Shown one piece after another: positions 46,701-59,115 of a stretch of DNA of 64,000 nucleotides. Source of the stretch: Callipepla californica brunnescens. Taxonomy: Eukaryota; Chordata; Aves; Galliformes; Odontophoridae. Every line of letters begins with the position of its first letter. Positions within the stretch are counted from its first letter, which is position 1. The position numbers and the translations under genes were made by a program. Under the pieces are notes generated by a model. It ran no database searches. It saw only the letters and a list, made by a program, of their open reading frames with translations, and was not told the origin of the DNA. The stretch lies in assembly GCA_023055505.1 (NCBI GenBank), contig JALIRH010000147.1:186001-250000 (forward strand). The letters are read 5' to 3'.

Positions 46701-48875
46701 CCTAACCGTATCCCTACCCTAACCCTAACCCTAATCCTAGCCCTTACTCTAACTTTATTCCTAACCCTACCCCTGATCCAAACACTAACCCTAACCTTAA
46801 TGTAACCCTAACCCTATTCCTAACCCTTACCCTAACTGTATCCCATTCCCTATCCTAACTCTTACCATAACCCTAACCCTGATGCTAATGCTAACCCTAA
46901 CCCTGAATCTAACCCTTACCCTAACCCTATCCCTTACCCAGAAGCTAACACTTAGCGTTGTACAATACCTAACCGTACCCTAACCCTATCCCTAAACCTA
47001 AAAGGAACCCAAACTCTAACCCTAAATCTGTCCCTGAGCCTAACCTTCAACCTTACCCTAACCTTAACCCTAACCCTGTTCCATTCTCTAAACATATCTG
47101 TAAGCATTACCTTCATCCTAACTCGAACTCTACCCTAACCCTATCCCTTTGACCCCAACACAAAACCCAGATTGAGCCTGACCCTAACCTAGGTAGCATC
47201 AAGTGTATGTAGGGTGAATTTGAGTTTTAGGGTCAAAGTTAAATTGTTAGTTTTAGGGTTAGGGTGAAGGATTGCTTTAGTTCTAGTATTAGGGTGTTTG
47301 GGGTTAGGGTTAGGGTAAGGATTTTGGAGTGGATTAGGTTTAGGGTCAGGTTTGGGGGAGTTTTGGGGTTAGGGTTAGATTTAGGATTAGGGTTAGCAAA
47401 AAAGGTGTTTTAGTTTTAGTTTAGGTTAGTGCTAGGATTAGGTTGAGTGTTCTTGTGAAGTTTAGGTTTAGGGTTAGGTTTAGGTTTAGATTGAGGTTTA
47501 GGGTAAGGAGTAGGGTTAATTTGACTTTTAGGGTCAGAGTAGAGTTAAGTCGTGTTAGGGTTAAGGTTAAGAAACAGGATTCAGATTCCAATTAGGTTTT
47601 GGGTTCCTACTAGGGATAGGCCTCAAATTAGTGTTAAGGTTAGGGTTAGGGTTAGGTATAGGGAAAGGGTTAGTGTTAAGGCCAGGGCAAGTGTATGGTT
47701 TAGGGTAAAGATTGGATTTAGGGTTAGGTTTAGATGTAGGTTTGGTTTGATCGTTAGGGTGTGAGAAGGCACCGGCCTTGGATTTCATTTGGAGATTGGG
47801 TAAGGTTTAGGAATAGGAATAACATTGGTGTTTAAAAGATGATTAGTGTTAGTATTAGGGAGAGGGTTACGGTTAGAGTTTAGTTAGGGTTGTTAGTTTT
47901 AGAGTGAGGGATAGGGGTATGGTTTGGTCTAGTACTTGGGTTAGGGTTTGGGATAGTCCTAGCATTAGTGTTAGGGTTAGGGTTCCGTTAGGGTTGTGGT
48001 AATCTGATGCTAGGTGTCGGGATTAGGGTTGTGCTTAAATGTGGGTTTGGTTTGAGGGTCAGAGTTAGGGTTAGGGTAGAGTTAGAATTAGGGTAAGAGT
48101 TAGGATTAGGTTTAGGATTAGGATAAAGATTAGGTTAGGATTAGTGTTGGCTTTAGGGTTGTGTCTGGGAGAAGGGTTAGTGTTAGGGATAGACTTAGGG
48201 TAAGAGTAAGTGTTAGGAATAGGCATAGGTTTTGGGAAAGTTTCAGAGTTTGGACTGGATTTATGATTAGGGTTAGGGACAAAGATTTTTTGAGATTTGT
48301 GATTAGATTTAGGGAGAAAAGTAGGCTGACTTGTGGTGTTAGCAGTAGGTTTAGGTTTAGGTTTAGGTTTAGGATTCCATTTGTATTTATTGATCGAGGT
48401 TGGGTTAGTTGGAGTGTAAAGGTCAGAGTAGGGTTAGGCCTTGGGATAGGGTTAAGGTTTGGAATAGGATTAGGATTCAAATGATGTTACGGGTTGGTGT
48501 TAGGGTTAGGGAAAGGTTAGGATCAGGGTTGAGGTCAGGGTTAGGTATAGGAAAAGGGTTAGTGTTAGGGCTAGGGCAATTGGAAGGGTTAGGCTTAGGC
48601 TTAGATATTAGGGTTAGGTTTAGGCGGAGGTTTGGTTCGAGTGTCAGGGTGAGAGAAGGGGTAGGCCTGGGGTTTGGTTTTGGGTTACATCATACAAATC
48701 ATCCCATACATTAGCTGGGGTGGGAGGTGCAAGGAACAGCCAGCAAAGTGCTGAGTTCATTCCAATCAGAGGACCTGAAGATCGGGTAGCTACTATCAAA
48801 CCGTTTGTATTGCCAATTCCGATGATATTTATGGGGCCCTGATGTTATGGTTCAGTGGGGAGTCACTATCAAGTC
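43725..48875. repeat. Telomeric macrosatellite unit 3 (5151 bp)
   Basis: The core words lie at 45362 and 46937 (1575 bp), the switch at 47188-47193 and the retroviral fragment at 48686-48875. It carries a one-base insertion in the TTAGGG arm (AAGAAACAGG near 47572, where others have AAGAACAGG). Its C-strand arm matches unit 2, while its G-strand arm matches units 4 and 5. Confidence 0.95.
48686..48875 (+). pseudogene. pro: Class II retroviral protease fragment, copy 3
   Basis: It occupies the same position in unit 3 and has the same frame break as copy 1. No private change was noticed. Confidence 0.74.
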
Positions 48876-51800
48876 CAAACCCAATCCAAACCCCAAACCT
48901 ACTCCTATTCCTAAACCTTATCTTAACCCTAAACCAAACCCAAACCCAAGGCCCTCCCCTTCTCTCAGCCTAACACTCAAACTAACCTAAACCCGAAACT
49001 AACCCTACATTTATCCTAATCTTATCCATATTCTAAGGCCTAACCCTACTCTGACCAGAAAGCTCATGTTGTCTAAAATCTACCCCTTACCTAAAACCTA
49101 AATCGACAAAAAAACCTAACCCGAAACCTCAACCTAACTCTTCTCCTAACTAGAACACCAGCACTTCACCTTACCCTAACTGGAAACCTAGGACTAAATC
49201 CTTACCTTGTCCAGAACCCTATTCCTAACCCAAACCAGAATTCTAACCTCTACCCTAACCAAAACCCTTCCCCTAAACCTAAACCTAATGCTACCCTCAA
49301 CCAAACCCTAGCCCTAAATCCTACCCTAAAACCAACACCACGTTTAAGCTCAAACCTCAAGCCTCAAAGAAAGCATCAGATTACCGCAGATCTCACCTAA
49401 CACTAACCCCAATCCAATCCCTACTACTAACCCCAAACCCAATCCAAACACCAAAACTATTCCTATTCCTAAACCTAACACTAAGCCAGAACCAAACCCA
49501 AGGCCTACCCCTTCTCTCAGCCTGACACTCAAACTAACCTAGACCTGAACGCAACGCTAAATCAAATACTAAAACTCACCCTTAGCCAAGGCCCTTTTAG
49601 GACCCTTCCCTGGTCCTAAAACTAAAGAGAACCCTACCCCTTCCACTAAACCTTCATCTACATCCCTAACCCTTACCCTAAACCTAAATCTACACCAAAA
49701 CCTAACCCTAACCCTAACATGTCTTCTAACTGTAAAACTAACGCTTCACCTAACCCGAACTGAAACCCCAGGACTAAACCTTACCTAACACCTAGCTATA
49801 TTCCTAACCCTATCCTGAAACCTAACGTTAACCCTAACCCTAAAAACAACTTGGAACCAAACCCTAACCCTAACCTAACCCTTATCAGAACCCTAAATCT
49901 AATCCTAACCGTTACCTCAATTGAACTCCAATTCTTCCTGAAATCTAAATGGGACCTTAAAACCAACCCCAGATTGAAGCCCAACCCTAAACCTAACACA
50001 AAGCATTAGATTACCACAGCCATCACCTAACTCTAACCCCAGCCTTAACGCTAATACTATCCCAAACACTATTCCAATTCCTAAACCCAACACAAACCCA
50101 AAAACACAAAGCCTACAATTCTCACAGCCTAACACTGAAAGGAAACCTAAATCTTACCCTAACTCTAAAACTAATCCAAAGCATGACCACAATTTCAACT
50201 CTAAATCTACCTTCAAACTAAAGCTGACCCTAACACCAACCTCAAGTAAAAGCCCAACCCTAAGCCTAACACAAAGCATTAGATTACCACAACGCTCACC
50301 TAACTTCTAACCCCCACCCTAACACTAATACTAAAGCAATCAGATTCCAAATACTAACCCAATTCCTATTCTGAAACCCAAAACTATTCCAAAAACAAAC
50401 CCAAGGCCTAACCTTTCTCTCACCCTAACAATCAAAGAAAACCTATTCCTAAACCTAATCCTAAATCTAGTCCTAACCCTAACCCTCACCCTTAATCTAC
50501 CCCAACCCCCACCCAGAAGCTAACACTTAGCATTGTACAATACCTAAACGTACCCCTAATCCTTATCACTAAACCTAAAAGGAACCTGAAACATAGTGCT
50601 AAATCCGAACCCTAACCCTGAAGACTAACGCTAACAATGAACCAATTCCTATACCTTTTCCTTCCTCCAAATTGATTCCTAGCACTAACCCTAACCCTAC
50701 ATTAACCCTATCCTAACCCTAACCCTAACCCTAGCCCTAAACTACATTAACCCTAACCCTAACCCTAAACCTAATGCTAACCCTTACCCTACCCTAACCC
50801 TAACCCTACCATACCCTAACCCTAACCTACCCTAACACTAACCCTAACCCTAACCCTAACCCTAACCCTAAACCTAAACCTAAACCTAACCCTAACCCTA
50901 ATTCCTAACCCTTATCTTAACTGTATCACAATCCCTATCCTAATTCTTACCCTAACCCTAACCCTTACCTAACCCTAACCCTAACCCTAACCCTAACTCT
51001 CACCTTAACCCTAACCCTAACCCTAACCTAACCCTAACCCTAACCCTAACCCTAACCCTAACCCTAACCCTAACCCTAACCCTAACCCTAACCTCAACCC
51101 TAACCCTAACTCTAACCTTAACCCTAAACCTAACAATAAATTTAACCCTAACCCTAACACTAACCCTAACCCTAATTTTACCCTAACCCTAAGCATACCC
51201 TAACCCTAACCCTAACCCTAACCCTAAACCCAACCCTAACCTAACCCTAACCCTAATTTTACCCTAACCCTACCCTAACCCTAACCCTAACCCTAACCCT
51301 AACCCTAACCCTAACCCTAACCCTAACCCTAACCCTAACCCTAACAATAAATTTAACCTTAACCCTAACCCTAACCCTAACCCTACCCTAACCCTAACCC
51401 TAACCCTAACCCTAACCCTAACCCTAACCCTAACCCTAACCCTAACCCTAACCCTACCCTAACCCTAACCCTAACCCTAACCCTAACCCTAACCCTTACC
51501 CTAACCCTAGCCTAACCCAAACCCTAACCCTAACCCTACCCTAACCCTAACCCTAACCCTAACCCTACCCCTAACCCTACTTTACCCTAACCCTAATCCG
51601 AACACTAACTCTAACTTTATTCCTTACCCTAACACTAATCCAATCCCGAACCCTAACCCTAATCCTAGCCCTAACTCTAACTTTATTCGTAACCCTACCC
51701 CTAATCCAAACAATAACCCTTACCCTAATCAAACCCTATCCCTATTCCTAACCCTTACCCTAACCGTATCACAATCCCTATCCTAACTCTTACCATAACC

Positions 51801-54060
51801 CAAACCCTAACCTAACCCTAACCCTAACCCTAACCCTATCCCTAACCCTTACCCTAACTCTATCCCTACCCTAACCTTAACTCTACCCTAACCGTATCCC
51901 TACCCTAACCCTAACCCTAATCCTAGCCCTTACTCTAACTTTATTCCTAACCCTACCCCTGATCCAAACACTAACCCTAACCTTAATGTAACCCTAACCC
52001 TATTCCTAACCCTTACCCTAACTGTATCCCATTCCCTATCCTAACTCTTACCATAACCCTAACCCTGATGCTAATGCTAACCCTAACCCTGAATCTAACC
52101 CTTACCCTAACCCTATCCCTTACCCAGAAGCTAACACTTAGCGTTGTACAATACCTAACCGTACCCTAACCCTATCCCTAAACCTAAAAGGAACCCAAAC
52201 TCTAACCCTAAATCTGTCCCTGAGCCTAACCTTCAACCTTACCCTAACCTTAACCCTAACCCTGTTCCATTCTCTAAACATATCTGTAAGCATTACCTTC
52301 ATCCTAACTCGAACTCTACCCTAACCCTATCCCTTTGACCCCAACACAAAACCCAGATTGAGCCTGACCCTAACCTAGGTAGCATCAAGTGTATGTAGGG
52401 TGAATTTGAGTTTTAGGGTCAAAGTTAAATTGTTAGTTTTAGGGTTAGGGTGAAGGATTGCTTTAGTTCTAGTATTAGGGTGTTTGGGGTTAGGGTTAGG
52501 GTAAGGATTTTGGAGTGGATTAGGTTTAGGGTCAGGTTTGGGGGAGTTTTGGGGTTAGGGTTAGATTTAGGATTAGGGTTAGCAAAAAAGGTGTTTTAGT
52601 TTTAGTTTAGGTTAGTGCTAGGATTAGGTTGAGTGTTCTTGTGAAGTTTAGGTTTAGGGTTAGGTTTAGGTTTAGATTGAGGTTTAGGGTAAGGAGTAGG
52701 GTTAATTTGACTTTTAGGGTCAGAGTAGAGTTAAGTCGTGTTAGGGTTAAGGTTAAGAACAGGATTCAGATTCCAATTAGGTTTTGGGTTCCTACTAGGG
52801 ATAGGCCTCAAATTAGTGTTAAGGTTAGGGTTAGGGTTAGGTATAGGGAAAGGGTTAGTGTTAAGGCCAGGGCAAGTGTATGGTTTAGGGTAAAGATTGG
52901 ATTTAGGGTTAGGTTTAGATGTAGGTTTGGTTTGATCGTTAGGGTGTGAGAAGGCACCGGCCTTGGATTTCATTTGGAGATTGGGTAAGGTTTAGGAATA
53001 GGAATAACATTGGTGTTTAAAAGATGATTAGTGTTAGTATTAGGGAGAGGGTTACGGTTAGAGTTTAGTTAGGGTTGTTAGTTTTAGAGTGAGGGATAGG
53101 GGTATGGTTTGGTCTAGTACTTGGGTTAGGGTTTGGGATAGTCATAGCATTAGTGTTAGGGTTAGGGTTCCGTTAGGGTTGTGGTAATCTGATGCTAGGT
53201 GTCGGGATTAGGGTTGTGCTTAAATGTGGGTTTGGTTTGAGGGTCAGAGTTAGGGTTAGGGTAGAGTTAGAATTAGGGTAAGAGTTAGGATTAGGTTTAG
53301 GATTAGGATAAAGATTAGGTTAGGATTAGTGTTGGCTTTAGGGTTGTGTCTGGGAGAAGGGTTAGTGTTAGGGATAGACTTAGGGTAAGAGTAAGTGTTA
53401 GGAATAGGCATAGGTTTTGGGAAAGTTTCAGAGTTTGGACTGGATTTATGATTAGGGTTAGGGACAAAGATTTTTTGAGATTTGTGATTAGATTTAGGGA
53501 GAAAAGTAGGCTGACTTGTGGTGTTAGCAGTAGGTTTAGGTTTAGGTTTAGGTTTAGGATTCCATTTGTATTTATTGATCGAGGTTGGGTTAGTTGGAGT
53601 GTAAAGGTCAGAGTAGGGTTAGGCCTTGGGATAGGGTTAAGGTTTGGAATAGGATTAGGATTCAAATGATGTTACGGGTTGGTGTTAGGGTTAGGGAAAG
53701 GTTAGGATCAGGGTTGAGGTCAGGGTTAGGTATAGGAAAAGGGTTAGTGTTAGGGCTAGGGCAATTGGAAGGGTTAGGCTTAGGCTTAGATATTAGGGTT
53801 AGGTTTAGGCGGAGGTTTGGTTCGAGTGTCAGGGTGAGAGAAGGGGTAGGCCTGGGGTTTGGTTTTGGGTTACATCATACAAATCATCCCATACATTAGC
53901 TGGGGTGGGAGGTGCAAGGAACAGCCAGCAAAGTGCTGAGTTCATTCCAATCAGAGGACCTGAAGATCGGGTAGCTACTATCAAACCGTTTGTATTGCCA
54001 ATTCCGATGATATTTATGGGGCCCTGATGTTATGGTTCAGTGGGGAGTCACTATCAAGTC
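48876..54060. repeat. Telomeric macrosatellite unit 4 (5185 bp)
   Basis: The core words lie at 50512 and 52123 (1611 bp), the switch at 52374-52379 and the retroviral fragment at 53871-54060. It has a one-base deletion in the C-strand arm (AATCTACCCC near 50497). Two long pure hexamer runs lie near 51274-51345 and 51385-51456. Confidence 0.95.
53871..54060 (+). pseudogene. pro: Class II retroviral protease fragment, copy 4
   Basis: It occupies the same position in unit 4, joined to the CAAACCCAATCC start of unit 5 by the same TATCAAGTC junction as the other copies. Confidence 0.74.
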
Positions 54061-57000
54061 CAAACCCAATCCAAACCCCAAACCTACTCCTATTCCTAAA
54101 CCTTATCTTAACCCTAAACCAAACCCAAACCCAAGGCCCTCCCCTTCTCTCAGCCTAACACTCAAACTAACCTAAACCCGAAACTAACCCTACATTTATC
54201 CTAATCTTATCCATATTCTAAGGCCTAACCCTACTCTGACCAGAAAGCTCATGTTGTCTAAAATCTACCCCTTACCTAAAACCTAAATCGACAAAAAAAC
54301 CTAACCCGAAACCTCAACCTAACTCTTCTCCTAACTAGAACACCAGCACTTCACCTTACCCTAACTGGAAACCTAGGACTAAATCCTTACCTTGTCCAGA
54401 ACCCTATTCCTAACCCAAACCAGAATTCTAACCTCTACCCTAACCAAAACCCTTCCCCTAAACCTAAACCTAATGCTACCCTCAACCAAACCCTAGCCCT
54501 AAATCCTACCCTAAAACCAACACCACGTTTAAGCTCAAACCTCAAGCCTCAAAGAAAGCATCAGATTACCGCAGATCTCACCTAACACTAACCCCAATCC
54601 AATCCCTACTACTAACCCCAAACCCAATCCAAACACCAAAACTATTCCTATTCCTAAACCTAACACTAAGCCAGAACCAAACCCAAGGCCTACCCCTTCT
54701 CTCAGCCTGACACTCAAACTAACCTAGACCTGAACGCAACGCTAAATCAAATACTAAAACTCACCCTTAGCCAAGGCCCTTTTAGGACCCTTCCCTGGTC
54801 CTAAAACTAAAGAGAACCCTACCCCTTCCACTAAACCTTCATCTACATCCCTAACCCTTACCCTAAACCTAAATCTACACCAAAACCTAACCCTAACCCT
54901 AACATGTCTTCTAACTGTAAAACTAACGCTTCACCTAACCCGAACTGAAACCCCAGGACTAAACCTTACCTAACACCTAGCTATATTCCTAACCCTATCC
55001 TGAAACCTAACGTTAACCCTAACCCTAAAAACAACTTGGAACCAAACCCTAACCCTAACCTAACCCTTATCAGAACCCTAAATCTAATCCTAACCGTTAC
55101 CTCAATTGAACTCCAATTCTTCCTGAAATCTAAATGGGACCTTAAAACCAACCCCAGATTGAAGCCCAACCCTAAACCTAACACAAAGCATTAGATTACC
55201 ACAGCCATCACCTAACTCTAACCCCAGCCTTAACGCTAATACTATCCCAAACACTATTCCAATTCCTAAACCCAACACAAACCCAAAAACACAAAGCCTA
55301 CAATTCTCACAGCCTAACACTGAAAGGAAACCTAAATCTTACCCTAACTCTAAAACTAATCCAAAGCATGACCACAATTTAAACTCTAAATCTACCTTCA
55401 AACTAAAGCTGACCCTAACACCAACCTCAAGTAAAAGCCCAACCCTAAGCCTAACACAAAGCATTAGATTACCACAACGCTCACCTAACTTCTAACCCCC
55501 ACCCTAACACTAATACTAAAGCAATCAGATTCCAAATACTAACCCAATTCCTATTCTGAAACCCAAAACTATTCCAAAAACAAACCCAAGGCCTAACCTT
55601 TCTCTCACCCTAACAATCAAAGAAAACCTATTCCTAAACCTAATCCTAAATCTAGTCCTAACCCTAACCCTCACCCTTAATCTAACCCCAACCCCCACCC
55701 AGAAGCTAACACTTAGCATTGTACAATACCTAAACGTACCCCTAATCCTTATCACTAAACCTAAAAGGAACCTGAAACATAGTGCTAAATCCGAACCCTA
55801 ACCCTGAAGACTAACGCTAACAATGAACCAATTCCTATACATTTTCCTTCCTCCAAATTGATTCCTAGCACTAAACCTAACCCTACATTAACCCTATCCT
55901 AACCCTAACCCTAACCCTAGCCCTAAACTACATTAACCCTAACCCTAACCCTAAACCTAATGCTAACCCTTACCCTACCCTAACCCTAACCCTACCATAC
56001 CCTAACCCTAACCTACCCTAACCCTAACCCTAACCCTAACCCTAACCCTAACCCTAAACCTAAACCTAAACCTAACCCTAACCCTAATTCCTAACCCTTA
56101 TCTTAACTGTATCACAATCCCTATCCTAATTCTTACCCTAACCCTAACCCTTACCTAACCCTAACCCTAACCCTAACCCTATCTCTCACCTTAACCCTAA
56201 CCCTAACCCTAACCTAACCCTAACCCTAACCCTAACCCTAACCCTAACCCTAACCCTAACCCTAACCTCAACCCTAACCCTAACTCTAACCTTAACCCTA
56301 AACCTAACAATAAATTTAACCCTAACCCTAACACTAACCCTAACCCTAATTTTACCCTAACCCTAAGCATACCCTAACCCTAACCCTAACCCTAACCCTA
56401 ACCCCAACCCTAACCTAACCCTAACCCTAATTTTACCCTAACCCTACCCTAACCCTAACCCTAACCCTAACCCTAACCCTAACCCTAACCCTAACCCTAA
56501 CCCTAACCCTACCCTAACCCTAACCCTAACCCTAACCCTAACCCTAACCCTTACCCTAACCCTAGCCTAACCCAAACCCTAACCCTAACCCTACCCTAAC
56601 CCTAACCCTAACCCTAACCCTACCCCTAACCCTACTTTACCCTAACCCTAATCCGAACACTAACTCTAACTTTATTCCTTACCCTAACACTAATCCAATC
56701 CCGAACCCTAACCCTAATCCTAGCCCTAACTCTAACTTTATTCGTAACCCTACCCCTAATCCAAACAATAACCCTTACCCTAATCAAACCCTATCCCTAT
56801 TCCTAACCCTTACCCTAACCGTATCACAATCCCTATCCTAACTCTTACCATAACCCAAACCCTAACCTAACCCTAACCCTAACCCTAACCCTATCCCTAA
56901 CCCTTACCCTAACTCTAACCCTACCCTAACCTTAACTCTACCCTAACCGTATCCCTACCCTAACCCTAACCCTAATCCTAGCCCTTACTCTAACTTTATT

Positions 57001-59115
57001 CCTAACCCTACCCCTGATCCAAACACTAACCCTAACCTTAATGTAACCCTAACCCTATTCCTAACCCTTACCCTAACTGTATCCCATTCCCTATCCTAAC
57101 TCTTACCATAACCCTAACCCTGATGCTAATGCTAACCCTAACCCTGAATCTAACCCTTACCCTAACCCTATCCCTTACCCAGAAGCTAACACTTAGCGTT
57201 GTACAATACCTAACCGTACCCTAACCCTATCCCTAAACCTAAAAGGAACCCAAACTCTAACCCTAAATCTGTCCCTGAGCCTAACCTTCAACCTTACCCT
57301 AACCTTAACCCTAACCCTGTTCCATTCTCTAAACATATCTGTAAGCATTACCTTCATCCTAACTCGAACTCTACCCTAACCCTATCCCTTTGACCCCAAC
57401 ACAAAACCCAGATTGAGCCTGACCCTAACCTAGGTAGCATCAAGTGTATGTAGGGTGAATTTGAGTTTTAGGGTCAAAGTTAAATTGTTAGTTTTAGGGT
57501 TAGGGTGAAGGATTGCTTTAGTTCTAGTATTAGGGTGTTTGGGGTTAGGGTTAGGGTAAGGATTTTGGAGTGGATTAGGTTTAGGGTCAGGTTTGGGGGA
57601 GTTTTGGGGTTAGGGTTAGATTTAGGATTAGGGTTAGCAAAAAAGGTGTTTTAGTTTTAGTTTAGGTTAGTGCTAGGATTAGGTTGAGTGTTCTTGTGAA
57701 GTTTAGGTTTAGGGTTAGGTTTAGGTTTAGATTGAGGTTTAGGGTAAGGAGTAGGGTTAATTTGACTTTTAGGGTCAGAGTAGAGTTAAGTCGTGTTAGG
57801 GTTAAGGTTAAGAACAGGATTCAGATTCCAATTAGGTTTTGGGTTCCTACTAGGGATAGGCCTCAAATTAGTGTTAAGGTTAGGGTTAGGGTTAGGTATA
57901 GGGAAAGGGTTAGTGTTAAGGCCAGGGCAAGTGTATGGTTTAGGGTAAAGATTGGATTTAGGGTTAGGTTTAGATGTAGGTTTGGTTTGATCGTTAGGGT
58001 GTGAGAAGGCACCGGCCTTGGATTTCATTTGGAGATTGGGTAAGGTTTAGGAATAGGAATAACATTGGTGTTTAAAAGATGATTAGTGTTAGTATTAGGG
58101 AGAGGGTTACGGTTAGAGTTTAGTTAGGGTTGTTAGTTTTAGAGTGAGGGATAGGGGTATGGTTTGGTCTAGTACTTGGGTTAGGGTTTGGGATAGTCCT
58201 AGCATTAGTGTTAGGGTTAGGGTTCCGTTAGGGTTGTGGTAATCTGATGCTAGGTGTCGGGATTAGGGTTGTGCTTAAATGTGGGTTTGGTTTGAGGGTC
58301 AGAGTTAGGGTTAGGGTAGAGTTAGAATTAGGGTAAGAGTTAGGATTAGGTTTAGGATTAGGATAAAGATTAGGTTAGGATTAGTGTTGGCTTTAGGGTT
58401 GTGTCTGGGAGAAGGGTTAGTGTTAGGGATAGACTTAGGGTAAGAGTAAGTGTTAGGAATAGGCATAGGTTTTGGGAAAGTTTCAGAGTTTGGACTGGAT
58501 TTATGATTAGGGTTAGGGACAAAGATTTTTTGAGGTTTGTGATTAGATTTAGGGAGAAAAGTAGGCTGACTTGTGGTGTTAGCAGTAGGTTTAGGTTTAG
58601 GTTTAGGTTTAGGATTCCATTTGTATTTATTGATCGAGGTTGGGTTAGTTGGAGTGTAAAGGTCAGAGTAGGGTTAGGCCTTGGGATAGGGTTAAGGTTT
58701 GGAATAGGATTAGGATTCAAATGATGTTACGGGTTGGTGTTAGGGTTAGGGAAAGGTTAGGATCAGGGTTGAGGTCAGGGTTAGGTATAGGAAAAGGGTT
58801 AGTGTTAGGGCTAGGGCAATTGGAAGGGTTAGGCTTAGGCTTAGATATTAGGGTTAGGTTTAGGCGGAGGTTTGGTTCGAGTGTCAGGGTGAGAGAAGGG
58901 GTAGGCCTGGGGTTTGGTTTTGGGTTACATCATACAAATCATCCCATACATTAGCTGGGGTGGGAGGTGCAAGGAACAGCCAGCAAAGTGCTGAGTTCAT
59001 TCCAATCAGAGGACCTGAAGATCGGGTAGCTACTATCAAACCGTTTGTATTGCCAATTCCGATGATATTTATGGGGCCCTGATGTTATGGTTCAGTGGGG
59101 AGTCACTATCAAGTC
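54061..59115. repeat. Telomeric macrosatellite unit 5 (5055 bp)
   Basis: This is the shortest complete unit. The core words lie at 55698 and 57178 (1480 bp), the switch at 57429-57434 and the retroviral fragment at 58926-59115. It lost the ACAATAAATTTAACC word from the second part of the core, which the other units keep. Confidence 0.95.
58926..59115 (+). pseudogene. pro: Class II retroviral protease fragment, copy 5
   Basis: It occupies the same position in unit 5, immediately before unit 6. A sixth copy would be expected near 65424-65613, outside the window. Confidence 0.74.
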
